From: a virus
DNA length: 64,000 nucleotides
Reading direction: 5' to 3' (one strand)
IMG/VR virus record: IMGVR_UViG_3300025093_000018
Span: 16,991-80,990 of that record
Shown here: positions 28,552 to 36,199 of the stretch, in pieces
Position numbering within the stretch: position 1 is the first letter of the stretch
How the letters are laid out: every line of letters starts with the position of its first letter
The notes under the pieces: model-generated
Database searches by the model: none
What the model saw: only the letters and a program-made list of their open reading frames with translations
Told to the model about the DNA's origin: nothing
Translations under genes and position numbers: made by a program

Positions 28552-30876
28552 TTAATACATTGGCTTTGGGTCATCAGGATCGGTCATATCTATCCATCTT
28601 ACCCCACCATGTTTTTTAAATTTTTCAGCTTCTAAGAATTGCTCCATCTCATTTCCTCCTTGACCTTTTTTCTCGGGAATTACTCCGTACCTTTTAATTC
28701 TACGACCGTCTGGTAACTTTTCTGTCCAATAACCAAAAGATTGTAATTGTTGAGTTTCTCTTACTGGTGGTTTAGCTACCTTACCCATTAAATCTTCATC
28801 TGATAATTCACATAACCCCATAGCTATTACCATATCATACTTAGTACGATTATCTCTATCATAATCTTGTAGTTGAGCTAGTAAATCCGGAAACCATATT
28901 TTATCATAACTATCATCAATATATGATTTAATTTTACCGTCCATATGATCAATAAGATAAGAACTTACCTGAGTACCTATTAAATTAGAGCTCTTCTTAG
29001 GGTCTCCCCCTTGTAAAGCAATAGATGGTCTCTTCTTTAGTAAGTGATAAAACCCCATATCTCTAAAATAACCAACAATACCAATTTTAGTATACTCTAT
29101 ATTTACTTGAGAGTTATAGTATATGGCCAGCTTAAGTGCATTACCCCAATCATCCCTAACATCGTCAGAACGTTTATTATATTTAGCAACATAAATATTT
29201 GATGTGTATTTAAAGTACCCTTTATCCACAACACGTTTTTTAACCATCATACAAAGTTCAGAACCTTTTTTATTATCTGTTGCGTAAGATGAATCAATAT
29301 TACCTTGATCAATACTATCACAACCGGATACATATAAATCTTTCATTGGTTGTTTCTCGTCGTCAGGTAAATCTGTTATATCCTGCAACCAGTGTGGATG
29401 CTCTAGTATTTCTATATCACCAGTAGTTGGTGCTGGATCCCATTCTACCCCAATAATTTTACCATTCTCAGCTTGTTTCCATTTAAGGAAACCTCTACCA
29501 GGTTTTGGTATATTATCTTTACCAAAGTCAATTGTGGTCCTTTGTGTGGCTATCTTATCCTGATCAAAGATATTTACTCCTGTACGTAAGAATACCTCTT
29601 TAATAGTCATAGGGAATTCTTGTAGAAGCCCCATGTATGCAATTGGGTCTGATTTCTTCTTGGCTCTCTCTTCTTCCGTTTCCATTCTACCTAAAGCTAC
29701 ATCTGGGCATCCACTATCTTCCCAAGTACCAGAACGTTTTATATGTGTTGGGATAAATATTCCACAACCTTTATCGCCAGCTTCTTCCCAATCCCATGTT
29801 GGTATACATTCACTAGCAATAGGATCCATAAATATCCCTTCTGCTTGATCATTTTCTACAGTACCTCCAGTCCCAGAATATAAAACTGTACATTTCTTCA
29901 TACCACCCATTACATACCAAGATCCTCTAGATTCTCTCATGCATGATTTAAGATCTCCTTTTTGTCCTGTAGGTGGGAACGCAGCAAACTCCTCTATTAA
30001 CTGTATAGTAGGACGCTTACCCCTTGTCTTACCGGCGTTTTTACCATAAGTAATTTTTTCCATTTTAGCTAGATACCCTCTATCTTCTGTTGTACCATCT
30101 GGTAATTCTACCACCTCTCCAGAATATTTCATTGTTAGCGAGTCGGTAATACGTTTATGTTTAAGAGCTCTATGTAACTTTTCAATAGCTGTTAAACATT
30201 CCTCAACCTTATTCCAAGCCTCGGAAGTTGTTTCATCATTTGTAGAAGATACTACAGTCCAAGAGTTAGGGAATAATCTATATTCTCTATCCATAATCGA
30301 GCCCCATAGGTATGATTTACCTATACCACGACCTCCCATTAAAGATACATCTTGTTTTGTAAGTCTTGCCTTCCAAGCTATATCAAGTATATATCTATCG
30401 ATATTACAATAAAAAGGATGACCTGGGTCAAAATCAGGAACTAAGTTTCCGTCTTCATCATATTTTGGGACTGGGAATACAAAAACATTTAACCAGTAAA
30501 CCATATAAGGATTCCAATACTCACCATCAACCCAAACACCATGTTTACAATATTCTATAAGATCTCGATACCAATTCTCCATATCTAAAGAATCCGGATG
30601 ATAAGCTGGTAAGTCTCTCCATTGTATTAGTTCTTTAGGTACAGGTCTATATACTAAGTAATCTTTTAAATTAATTTCTTCATTACCTGTTGGACAACCA
30701 TATAATTTATCTGGTACATCAGTAACATCAAACTCACCATTCATGATTTTTCCATCTTTCTTAACTAAGAAATCTAAATCAAACTTATCATAGTCATTTT
30801 CAAACGCAGCTCTTGGAAGTTTATTAATATCAATAAACTTTACCGGTTTTGGTTTATGTAATTCTCTAGTTGTCAT
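28552..30876 (-). CDS. terL: Terminase large subunit (TerL)
   Basis: 774 residues, typical of crAss-like TerL. It powers DNA packaging and cuts the concatemer. Walker A is GGRGIGKS at about 181-188, preceded by DVSLM. Walker B is TIQLIEE at about 290-296, ending in the catalytic Glu. The C-terminal nuclease half has VSGCDSID near 520 and YDMVIAMGL near 715 carrying acidic residues. The start overlaps the stop of the upstream gene (TAATG), tying it to the probable small subunit. Confidence 0.93.
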   Translation of the reverse strand: MTTRELHKPKPVKFIDINKLPRAAFENDYDKFDLDFLVKKDGKIMNGEFDVTDVPDKLYGCPTGNEEINLKDYLVYRPVPKELIQWRDLPAYHPDSLDMENWYRDLIEYCKHGVWVDGEYWNPYMVYWLNVFVFPVPKYDEDGNLVPDFDPGHPFYCNIDRYILDIAWKARLTKQDVSLMGGRGIGKSYLWGSIMDREYRLFPNSWTVVSSTNDETTSEAWNKVEECLTAIEKLHRALKHKRITDSLTMKYSGEVVELPDGTTEDRGYLAKMEKITYGKNAGKTRGKRPTIQLIEEFAAFPPTGQKGDLKSCMRESRGSWYVMGGMKKCTVLYSGTGGTVENDQAEGIFMDPIASECIPTWDWEEAGDKGCGIFIPTHIKRSGTWEDSGCPDVALGRMETEEERAKKKSDPIAYMGLLQEFPMTIKEVFLRTGVNIFDQDKIATQRTTIDFGKDNIPKPGRGFLKWKQAENGKIIGVEWDPAPTTGDIEILEHPHWLQDITDLPDDEKQPMKDLYVSGCDSIDQGNIDSSYATDNKKGSELCMMVKKRVVDKGYFKYTSNIYVAKYNKRSDDVRDDWGNALKLAIYYNSQVNIEYTKIGIVGYFRDMGFYHLLKKRPSIALQGGDPKKSSNLIGTQVSSYLIDHMDGKIKSYIDDSYDKIWFPDLLAQLQDYDRDNRTKYDMVIAMGLCELSDEDLMGKVAKPPVRETQQLQSFGYWTEKLPDGRRIKRYGVIPEKKGQGGNEMEQFLEAEKFKKHGGVRWIDMTDPDDPKPMY

Positions 30877-31478
30877 TACTCTTCATCATCCCTAAACACG
30901 CCACGTTCTATCATAGAACTTCCCTTATCTCCTCTAACTCTACCAACATTTTCTACTTTCTTAGCTGTTTCCTTGGCTTTTAACATACCAACTGCTAGTA
31001 CTTCTAATTGTTTTACAAATCCAGCAATAGCTCTCTCATTAGTAACAACCTTATCTAGTTGACCGTCTTCATCATGAACAATCTCTATAAAGGGTTCTGT
31101 TTTATTTAATAAAGCACTGATTTCATCAATTTTCTTTTGTTGTACCATAGCAGATCTTTCTAACGCATCCTCATTAAAGTAGTTGTATGCGTCCATAGCA
31201 GCATCTATAAGACTCTGTTCTTTATTAGTGAATGATGTTTTATTGATAGGACCTAGAGCTCTGACCATGGCTTGTCTAGGTTTTTCGCGGTAGTCTACAT
31301 CTTTCATAGGATTGCTGTTTGTAAGATCACAACAATAAAATACGTATAATAACATACGCATGCCTAGCTCTTCTTTGTTCTTTTTACTAGCGTATTCAAG
31401 GATATTAGTAAATTCCTCAATCATAGCTAATTTAGGATCAATAGCTAGTTTACCACCAAGTAGTGTAAACGATATCAT
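30876..31478 (-). CDS. Candidate small terminase subunit
   Basis: 200 residues, mostly helical (EEFTNILEYASKKNKEELGM, EQSLIDAAMDAYNYFNEDAL, GFVKQLEVLAVGMLKAKE). It lies directly upstream of the large terminase and is translationally coupled to it, the usual place of TerS. The basic C-terminus (VENVGRVRGDKGSSM) could contact DNA. No helix-turn-helix is obvious, so the role is inferred from context. AAGAAGAATATG precedes the start. Confidence 0.6.
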   Translation of the reverse strand: MISFTLLGGKLAIDPKLAMIEEFTNILEYASKKNKEELGMRMLLYVFYCCDLTNSNPMKDVDYREKPRQAMVRALGPINKTSFTNKEQSLIDAAMDAYNYFNEDALERSAMVQQKKIDEISALLNKTEPFIEIVHDEDGQLDKVVTNERAIAGFVKQLEVLAVGMLKAKETAKKVENVGRVRGDKGSSMIERGVFRDDEE

Positions 31479-31501
31479 ATTCTTCTTATTATCTTATATT
31501 A

Positions 31502-31720
31502 TTATTTCGAATGTACTAAATCTTTAGTATTAAAGATCTGTTCTTGATATTCTCCTTTATTTGTAAACCAAAAACATAAAACACCCATTAGCTGAGGTTT
31601 ATTAGTCTTCTCATCTTTCATTCGACTTTTCTTGATCTCTTTAACGATCATTTGAGGTCTAAACATAATTTCCTGTTTCAACTCTACAACTTCTCCAGGA
31701 ACAAAATATACCATACTCAT
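31502..31720 (-). CDS. Small beta-rich protein, unknown
   Basis: 72 residues. FVPGEVVELKQ followed by MIVKEIKKSRM and LMGVLCFWFTNKGEYQEQIF looks like a small SH3-like barrel. It precedes the terminase genes and follows tRNA group 1, so it may be the first coding gene reached by transcripts running through the tRNAs. Unknown function. Confidence 0.6.
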   Translation of the reverse strand: MSMVYFVPGEVVELKQEIMFRPQMIVKEIKKSRMKDEKTNKPQLMGVLCFWFTNKGEYQEQIFNTKDLVHSK

Positions 31721-31824
31721 AACTTATTAACATTAAAATTTATATTACTTTAATATAAGAAAGTTTTTAATAAGGTCAATGGGATTCGCGATTCGCGTAT
31801 TGCATATCGTGATATGGAATATTG

Positions 31825-31897
31825 TTACCCCGCTAGGACTCGAACCCAGATCTGCGGGGCCGTAACCCACTGTTTTATCCAATTAAACTACAAGGCA
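31825..31897 (-). tRNA. tRNA-Arg(ACG)
   Basis: Acceptor TGCCTTG pairs with CGGGGTA using three G-U pairs. D arm GTTT/AAAC, anticodon stem GTGGG/CCCGC with loop TTACGGC, T arm with TTCGAGT. CCA is not encoded, as in all tRNAs here. Last of tRNA group 1. CGC, which it can read after inosine formation, is in leader peptide 1. Confidence 0.85.
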
Positions 31898-31903
31898 ATA
31901 TAG

Positions 31904-31974
31904 AGCACCTGGTAGGATTCGAACCTACGTCTGAGGTTTTGCAGACCCCTGCCTAGCCACTCGGCCACAGGTGC
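31904..31974 (-). tRNA. tRNA-Cys(GCA)
   Basis: Perfect acceptor GCACCTG/CAGGTGC, D arm GCC/GGC, anticodon loop CTGCAAA, T arm GTAGG-TTCGAAT-CCTAC. Discriminator T. Its codons TGT and TGC both occur in leader peptide 1. Confidence 0.92.
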
Positions 31975-31978
31975 GTAG

Positions 31979-32049
31979 CACGACAGGAAGGATTCGAACC
32001 TTCATGATACGGTTTTGGAGACCGATCAGCACAACCTACGCTCTGAAGT
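31979..32049 (-). tRNA. tRNA-Trp(CCA), degenerate acceptor and D arm
   Basis: The anticodon arm (CGGT-CTCCAAA-ACCG) and T arm (GAAGG-TTCGAAT-CCTTC) are clear. The acceptor (ACTTCAG against CTGTCGT) pairs at only five of seven positions and the D arm is short. It may still be functional with editing or may be decaying. TGG occurs once in leader peptide 1. Confidence 0.75.
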
Positions 32050-32055
32050 AAATAT

Positions 32056-32110
32056 TGTTATTTATATCCGATTAGTAAGGTTATAAGTGACTAACCAGAT
32101 ATAAATAACA
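32056..32110. repeat. Perfect 13-bp inverted repeat hairpin inside tRNA group 1
   Basis: TGTTATTTATATC and GATATAAATAACA are exact inverted repeats around a 29-base loop. The loop itself can form GGTTA/TAACC. It fills the spacer between tRNA-Trp and tRNA-Leu, and may guide processing of the polycistronic tRNA transcript. Confidence 0.8.
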
Positions 32111-32118
32111 AGTTTTGT

Positions 32119-32199
32119 AGCCGGGGCGGGAATCGAACCCGCACGTCCTAGGGACAACGGATTTTAAGTCCGTCGCGTCTACCTGTTCCGCCACCCGGC
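32119..32199 (-). tRNA. tRNA-Leu(TAA)
   Basis: Class II tRNA: acceptor GCCGGG with one terminal mismatch, D arm GGCGGAACAGGTAGACGC, anticodon arm ACGGA-CTTAAAA-TCCGT, long variable arm (TGTCCCTAGGACG), T arm with TTCGATT. TTA, its codon, occurs three times in leader peptide 1. Confidence 0.92.
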
Positions 32200-32262
32200 C
32201 ATAGATTATATTTGTTTCATTACCATTCACGTACAGTGAACAGGGACTTTTATTGAACATTG

Positions 32263-32343
32263 TAGCTTCGGTGGGATTCGAACCCACAAACCTCTTGCTT
32301 CTAAGGCAAGGTACTCTTCCATTCGTCTTTACGGCACGAAGCT
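32263..32343 (-). tRNA. tRNA with TAG anticodon (Leu-type reading), atypical D region
   Basis: Acceptor AGCTTCG/CGAAGCT is perfect, and so are the anticodon stem CTTGC/GCAAG (loop CTTAGAA, anticodon TAG, reading CUA and perhaps CUN) and the T arm GTGGG-TTCGAAT-CCCAC. Two features are odd. The variable loop is only about six bases, unlike class II Leu tRNAs, and about 26 bases lie between acceptor and anticodon stem instead of about 19. Identity as Leu is therefore uncertain. Confidence 0.75.
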
Positions 32344-32348
32344 ATTTG

Positions 32349-32424
32349 TAGCCCTAGAGAGGATCGAACTCTCTTTTCCGCAGTGAAAACGCGACGTCCT
32401 AACCAACAATTAGACGATAGGGCC
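32349..32424 (-). tRNA. tRNA-Glu(TTC)
   Basis: Acceptor GGCCCTA/TAGGGCT with a first G-U pair, D arm GTC/GAC, anticodon loop TTTTCAC, T arm GAGAG-TTCGATC-CTCTC. It is the first tRNA after the group 1 attenuator. GAA occurs three times in leader peptide 1. Confidence 0.9.
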
Positions 32425-32430
32425 ATAAAA

Positions 32431-32459
32431 CAAAAAACCCCGGTGGTTACCGAGGTTCT
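32431..32459 (-). terminator. Attenuator terminator before tRNA group 1
   Basis: On the minus strand AACCTCGGT, loop AACC, ACCGGGGTT (one wobble) then six T. It lies between leader ORF 1 and tRNA-Glu. The AGAACCTC of its 5' side is perfectly complementary to GAGGTTCT inside the leader ORF (32525-32532), so the two structures exclude each other. Confidence 0.92.
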
Positions 32460-32500
32460 TTAGTGTTTAACTTTAAAACTTTAAATTATGTCAATCAAAT

Positions 32501-32587
32501 TCAAATATCTTTAGCGCATACACCAGAACCTCCGTTGGATTCTTCCAACAGCCATAAACAAAGTTCTAATGTGCGTAATGTTTTCAT
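32501..32587 (-). CDS. Leader peptide 1 (28 aa), attenuation of tRNA group 1
   Basis: Starts at 32587, five bases after a TAAATTTG box, so the transcript may be almost leaderless. Residues 4-16 are LRTLELCLWLLEE: 12 of 13 are Leu, Arg, Glu, Cys or Trp, the amino acids of the six tRNAs that follow. The codons include TTA x3, GAA x3, TGT, TGG and CGC, matching those anticodons; TGC recurs at residue 24. A pause-type hairpin (GTTGG-AAGAAT-CCAAC) lies at codons 13-18, and the antiterminator strand GAGGTTCT at codons 19-21. A ribosome stalled for lack of these tRNAs would leave the antiterminator free and allow tRNA transcription. The peptide itself probably has no other role. Confidence 0.85.
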   Translation of the reverse strand: MKTLRTLELCLWLLEESNGGSGVCAKDI

Positions 32588-32591
32588 ATTG

Positions 32592-32599
32592 CAAATTTA
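32592..32599 (-). promoter_or_regulatory. TAnnTTTG promoter box for leader 1 and tRNA group 1
   Basis: The minus strand reads TAAATTTG four bases before ATATG of the leader start. Spacing implies transcription starts near the ATG. The same TAnATTTGCA form precedes leader 2 and the RepL-like gene. Confidence 0.65.
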
Positions 32600-32626
32600 A
32601 TAATAAAATTTAAAAGTAAAATGGGG

Positions 32627-33073
32627 TTAATCGTAAACTCGAACTTCTATAGTGTGATTTTTATAAAACTCGTTATTTACATAAGTTCCAGCAGAGTTAA
32701 CCATTTCATAATAAATAGTATTTACATCTTCCCAATACGCTAATACGTGACTATTACCATTTTGTGCTGTATTATTATGAAAAACTGCAGTTTTACCTTC
32801 TGTAAATACTCCAGCTAAGGTCATATAATAACCACCTGGGTACCCAGCATAACTCCAAACAGGTGTTCCTCCTAAAGTATTTTCTAATACAGTAGCATCA
32901 GGAGCACTAGTACCTGATTGTGTTAATGTTGCTGTATATACTCTATAGGGTCTTACAGTCTTATTGGCTAAAGCTATAAGTTCCTCTCTAAGTCTATTAA
33001 TATCTTTTACATCTTTACCAGTATGTTGTATATTGGCTTTGATAGAATCTGTAGTATCAGATACTTGTCCCAT
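32627..33073 (-). CDS. Small tail-fibre-like protein
   Basis: 148 residues. The N-terminal 40 are helical (VSDTTDSIKANIQHTGKDV) and could trimerise. The rest is beta-rich, starting PYRVYTATLTQSGTSAPDAT and LENTLGGTPVWSYAGYPGGY, phrases I associate with fibre and structural proteins of Flavobacteriia and their phages. It precedes the attenuator of tRNA group 1 and follows a similar small gene. Confidence 0.65.
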   Translation of the reverse strand: MGQVSDTTDSIKANIQHTGKDVKDINRLREELIALANKTVRPYRVYTATLTQSGTSAPDATVLENTLGGTPVWSYAGYPGGYYMTLAGVFTEGKTAVFHNNTAQNGNSHVLAYWEDVNTIYYEMVNSAGTYVNNEFYKNHTIEVRVYD

Positions 33074-33099
33074 AATTGATTATTTTTAATTAAATTTTA

Positions 33100-33534
33100 T
33101 TAACTCTTAACTGACCAATCAATTACCATTGCAGCGTCTAATGCGTTAGAAGCGTGAGCATTAAAGATCTTAATAGTAAGGGTATCATCTGTAGGCTCTA
33201 CTTTAGAGATTACAGGCATTCCAGCTCCTGTATAACTAGAGATTACAGCTGTAACAATTGAACCTGTAGTTAGTAAAGTATTAGAAATAGTTAATACAGT
33301 TGCTTCTGTAAGAGCAGCAGTTGATAACGCAGCAGTAGTAGATTTACCAACTGAGTTATTTAATGTAGGTGTTGCACCTGTTGTTGTGTTGTCTGAAGCT
33401 TCACCTGTTAAGTAGTTAGCTACATCAGTCATGAAGTTTCTAAGGGTCGTAGTAAAATCTTTTCTATCTGAATTGTATTGTAAGTCAGCTAAGATTCTAG
33501 TTTTAAGACCCGCGGATCCTGTAATAGTTGCCAT
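33100..33534 (-). CDS. Small Thr/Ala-rich structural protein
   Basis: 144 residues, beginning ATITGSAGLKTRILADLQYNS, with a helical start and a beta-rich remainder (TAALTEATVLTISNTLL, TDDTLTIKIFNAHASNALDA). Composition and length resemble head-fibre or decoration proteins. It pairs with the 148-residue gene downstream. Function is not recognised. Confidence 0.6.
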   Translation of the reverse strand: MATITGSAGLKTRILADLQYNSDRKDFTTTLRNFMTDVANYLTGEASDNTTTGATPTLNNSVGKSTTAALSTAALTEATVLTISNTLLTTGSIVTAVISSYTGAGMPVISKVEPTDDTLTIKIFNAHASNALDAAMVIDWSVKS

Positions 33535-33635
33535 AATTTTTTATTTAAAATATTAATTAATATTGTTTATACGACTAAAGAATACAAAAATTTATCGTAA
33601 ATACAAGGTTAATTACAAACTATTTAATTTAAGTA

Positions 33636-35900
33636 TTATTTATAAGGTAATAGATTACTCTTTTTTACTGAGTTTGTTTTAAATTCTGGTAATGTATAAG
33701 CATTTCCAGTCTTTAAATAATCTTGTAACTGGGTAAACTTCTCTTTAATCTTGGTATCTTTTAAATATACTTCTCTAGCTTTAGGCCAATATCTAGCCTT
33801 TTCAAACTCTTCTTCAGTTCCTTCAAACATTAATCCCCTGATCTGTCCATCTATCCAATTCTCTTTAAACTGCTCTTTACCATCTCCCTCTCCATAATCT
33901 TCCTTAGACATTTCCCAATCACGCTCAAAATCTCCTTTATGTTTTTCCAAGAAAGCATCCTCAAATTCTTTTCTATGTTTTTTGTACACTTTATCACTAG
34001 TCATACCATGCATCATATCTAACATGATAGACTGCTCGTTGTTAGTTTTAGGGTCATAGACTATACCATGAGTACCAGGTTTAGGGTGATCATATGAATA
34101 TCCACTATAATAAGTTACTTTTTCTCGTCCTTCTTTAGGACTGAAATACTCTATACTACCAACACCAGTCTTATCTCTTGTGAACTCTGGGTCAGATTTT
34201 ATAGTAACTTCACCCATGTTTTTAAATGCTGGATATTTATTATAGATGTTATCAAGCATTACCCCACCTTGTTGATACTTCAATAACACTCCTCCATTCC
34301 TTTTTGATTGTATTGATACAGCTCCAGATACTCCCACCAAAGGTGTTGTAGTGTAAACAGCATTTAAAAACTGTTTTAGGTCTTTTTTATCTAAATTCAC
34401 TACTAAATTAGTAATATCATTTGGTAAATCTCCTCCTATTCTACTGCTAGATTTTAATTGATCAATGGCTGCATCAGATATATCCCCACCACTCCATAAG
34501 CCCTTTTCTTTTAGATAGGATAGAGCTCTAACACCTCTAACTTGTTGTTCTGGTTTTTTATTTAAATATTCTATTGTACGAATAACTTGTGGATTATCAG
34601 ATTGTTGTCGTATAGTTTTAAAAGGTATCCCTTTCATACTATAGTCAATATTATACGTATTTGAGGCGTGTATAAATTCATGGTTAGCTATATTACTTAA
34701 CTCCTTATTATTAACGTTTTTATCTATACCTAACCAAACATGCGGGTTTTCATCTATAGTAGAAGAAAATCCTAACTGTCTAGTATCTACCCCGGTCATA
34801 TCTTTATACGTAACTTCAGTTTTATTTAACTTATGTAAAGCTATTGCTCTAGCTCTCTTAGCATCAGCCTTACTTTCTTTGGCTACAGACATTCTACGTT
34901 TTAACCATTCATCTGATTTTAACCAATTTTCTTGTTCTTTAAATGCTTTTTGTACTACCTCCAAATTCTTCTTACTTGGTATCACAGTAGGTGTGTTTAA
35001 TAAATCTTTCTTTTTATATAATTGCTTATTTATAATATGTTGTTGTTTATCTTTTGGAGACTTTTTAACTATTTCCCAAAACTCTCTATCTTTTGATGTT
35101 AATAATTTAATTTTATCATTTGATAATTTTAATATATCATCAACTGACTTAATATTATTAGTATTTGTATTTAAAGCGTCATATACATTTTTTACACTAC
35201 CATCCTGATTATAATGTATAGTTCTCTTTGTATCTATCTTTGCTTTACCTTCTGGGGATAAAAAAGAATTAAATATTTCCTCTTCTTTACTATAAATCGG
35301 TTTCTTTTTAGATAAATAAGGTTCTAATTTAGGGTCAAGAGTTGTTTTATTTAGTTTAGGATATATAACTGTTCCTTTATATACTTTAGGTGAAGGGGAT
35401 TTTCTTAGTAATCCTAAACCACTCTTACTTACAGGTTTAACATACTTACCAAGTTTAAGAGTATGCGCTGCTGCACCTATTTCTGGGGCTACAGCAATTA
35501 CATCTAAAGCTTGATCAACACCTTCCCAATAAGGGCTCTTAGTGATAGGATTTACATAAGACATTTGAGCGTACATAGCTGAACCTGGGTTTGCGTACAT
35601 AGTTAAATCTGCGGCAGTCTTCGCGGTACCTTTTGCTGTCCCTACAGGGTCATCTATAATTCTTGTCATAGAATTAAACGGTGTTATATCACCTAAAAAA
35701 TTCATAACACTATGACCTATTTGATCTAATTCTTCAGTTGTAGACTTAGATTTAACTGTAAATTCTGATAAATCAGGTGCCTGATAAACATCTGTTTTAG
35801 GGTTATACTTAGTTACGGTACCTTTTTTATAAGCTTTTTTATAATCAGAAGTTCCGTATTTAATCCCGCCACCTTTTTGGTATTTTAATAATATACCCAT
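33636..35900 (-). CDS. Large LLKYQ-GG motif protein with HExxH metalloprotease-like site, candidate cargo
   Basis: 754 residues. It starts MGILLKYQKGGG, and the motif returns at about 535-546 (NGGVLLKYQQGG), linking it to the protein at 15901-17664. A zinc-protease-like HEFIH lies at 407-411 in NIANHEFIHASNTYN. Residues 300-350 are Lys/Glu-rich helix, and the last 200 are charged. An Ala/Gly-rich stretch (IDDPVGTAKGTAKTAADL) occurs near residue 82-100. A virion cargo protein with peptidase activity, delivered or acting in maturation, would fit. The third zinc ligand is not identified. Confidence 0.65.
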   Translation of the reverse strand: MGILLKYQKGGGIKYGTSDYKKAYKKGTVTKYNPKTDVYQAPDLSEFTVKSKSTTEELDQIGHSVMNFLGDITPFNSMTRIIDDPVGTAKGTAKTAADLTMYANPGSAMYAQMSYVNPITKSPYWEGVDQALDVIAVAPEIGAAAHTLKLGKYVKPVSKSGLGLLRKSPSPKVYKGTVIYPKLNKTTLDPKLEPYLSKKKPIYSKEEEIFNSFLSPEGKAKIDTKRTIHYNQDGSVKNVYDALNTNTNNIKSVDDILKLSNDKIKLLTSKDREFWEIVKKSPKDKQQHIINKQLYKKKDLLNTPTVIPSKKNLEVVQKAFKEQENWLKSDEWLKRRMSVAKESKADAKRARAIALHKLNKTEVTYKDMTGVDTRQLGFSSTIDENPHVWLGIDKNVNNKELSNIANHEFIHASNTYNIDYSMKGIPFKTIRQQSDNPQVIRTIEYLNKKPEQQVRGVRALSYLKEKGLWSGGDISDAAIDQLKSSSRIGGDLPNDITNLVVNLDKKDLKQFLNAVYTTTPLVGVSGAVSIQSKRNGGVLLKYQQGGVMLDNIYNKYPAFKNMGEVTIKSDPEFTRDKTGVGSIEYFSPKEGREKVTYYSGYSYDHPKPGTHGIVYDPKTNNEQSIMLDMMHGMTSDKVYKKHRKEFEDAFLEKHKGDFERDWEMSKEDYGEGDGKEQFKENWIDGQIRGLMFEGTEEEFEKARYWPKAREVYLKDTKIKEKFTQLQDYLKTGNAYTLPEFKTNSVKKSNLLPYK

Positions 35901-35938
35901 ATCTAGGTAATGTACAAAAAATTATTAAAAATATAAAG

Positions 35939-36012
35939 TACTCCCGGTAGGATTCGAACCTGGAACCGTCCCCTTAGAAGGGGGATGCTCTATCCAGTTG
36001 AGCTACGGGGCC
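35939..36012 (-). tRNA. tRNA-Arg(TCT), imperfect acceptor and T stems
   Basis: D arm TAGCTCAACTGGATAGAGC and anticodon arm TCCCC-CTTCTAA-GGGGA are canonical, anticodon TCT. The acceptor (GGCCCCG against CGGGAGT) has two mismatches, and the T stem (CCAGG against CCTAC) pairs at only three positions around TTCGAAT. It follows its own attenuator, whose leader carries AGA. Confidence 0.85.
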
Positions 36013-36015
36013 AAA

Positions 36016-36048
36016 TAAAAAAGCCCCGGAACTTTGTAGTCCGAGGCT
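36016..36048 (-). terminator. Attenuator terminator before tRNA-Arg(TCT)
   Basis: On the minus strand AGCCTCGGA, nine-base loop, TCCGGGGCT, then a T run. Its 5' arm AGCCTCGGACT can pair at ten of eleven positions with AGTCCGCGGCT in leader ORF 3 (36097-36107). Confidence 0.9.
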
Positions 36049-36074
36049 TCCTGTTATATATGAATTATTCTTAC

Positions 36075-36167
36075 TTACATATTTACAAATACAGATAGCC
36101 GCGGACTCCGTCTCGAATCGACAGTTCCGTTACTCTTAATGCCTGTATTTATAATTATTGCTTGCAT
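36075..36167 (-). CDS. Leader peptide 3 (30 aa), attenuation of tRNA-Arg
   Basis: A 31-codon ORF between the metzincin gene and the terminator. Residues 17-24 are DSRRSPRL with codons AGA and CGG at 19-20 and CGG at 23; AGA is read by the downstream tRNA-Arg(TCT). Codons 21-24 contain the antiterminator strand. Flanking AAATACAG and CTGTATTT can close the whole region into a long stem with CGGA/TCCG inside. A box-like TATATTGC lies at 36175-36182, one T short of consensus. Support is weaker than for leaders 1 and 2 because only one amino acid is tested, but the architecture is the same. Confidence 0.65.
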   Translation of the reverse strand: MQAIIINTGIKSNGTVDSRRSPRLSVFVNM

Positions 36168-36199
36168 GTTGATTGCAATATAAATATTAAATTTTAAAC

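Noticed and set aside
32081-32287. Minus-strand frame of 68 codons over tRNA genes, and similar frames at 36985-37185 and 37324-37515
   Set aside because: They run through canonical tRNA cloverleaves, so they are open by chance.
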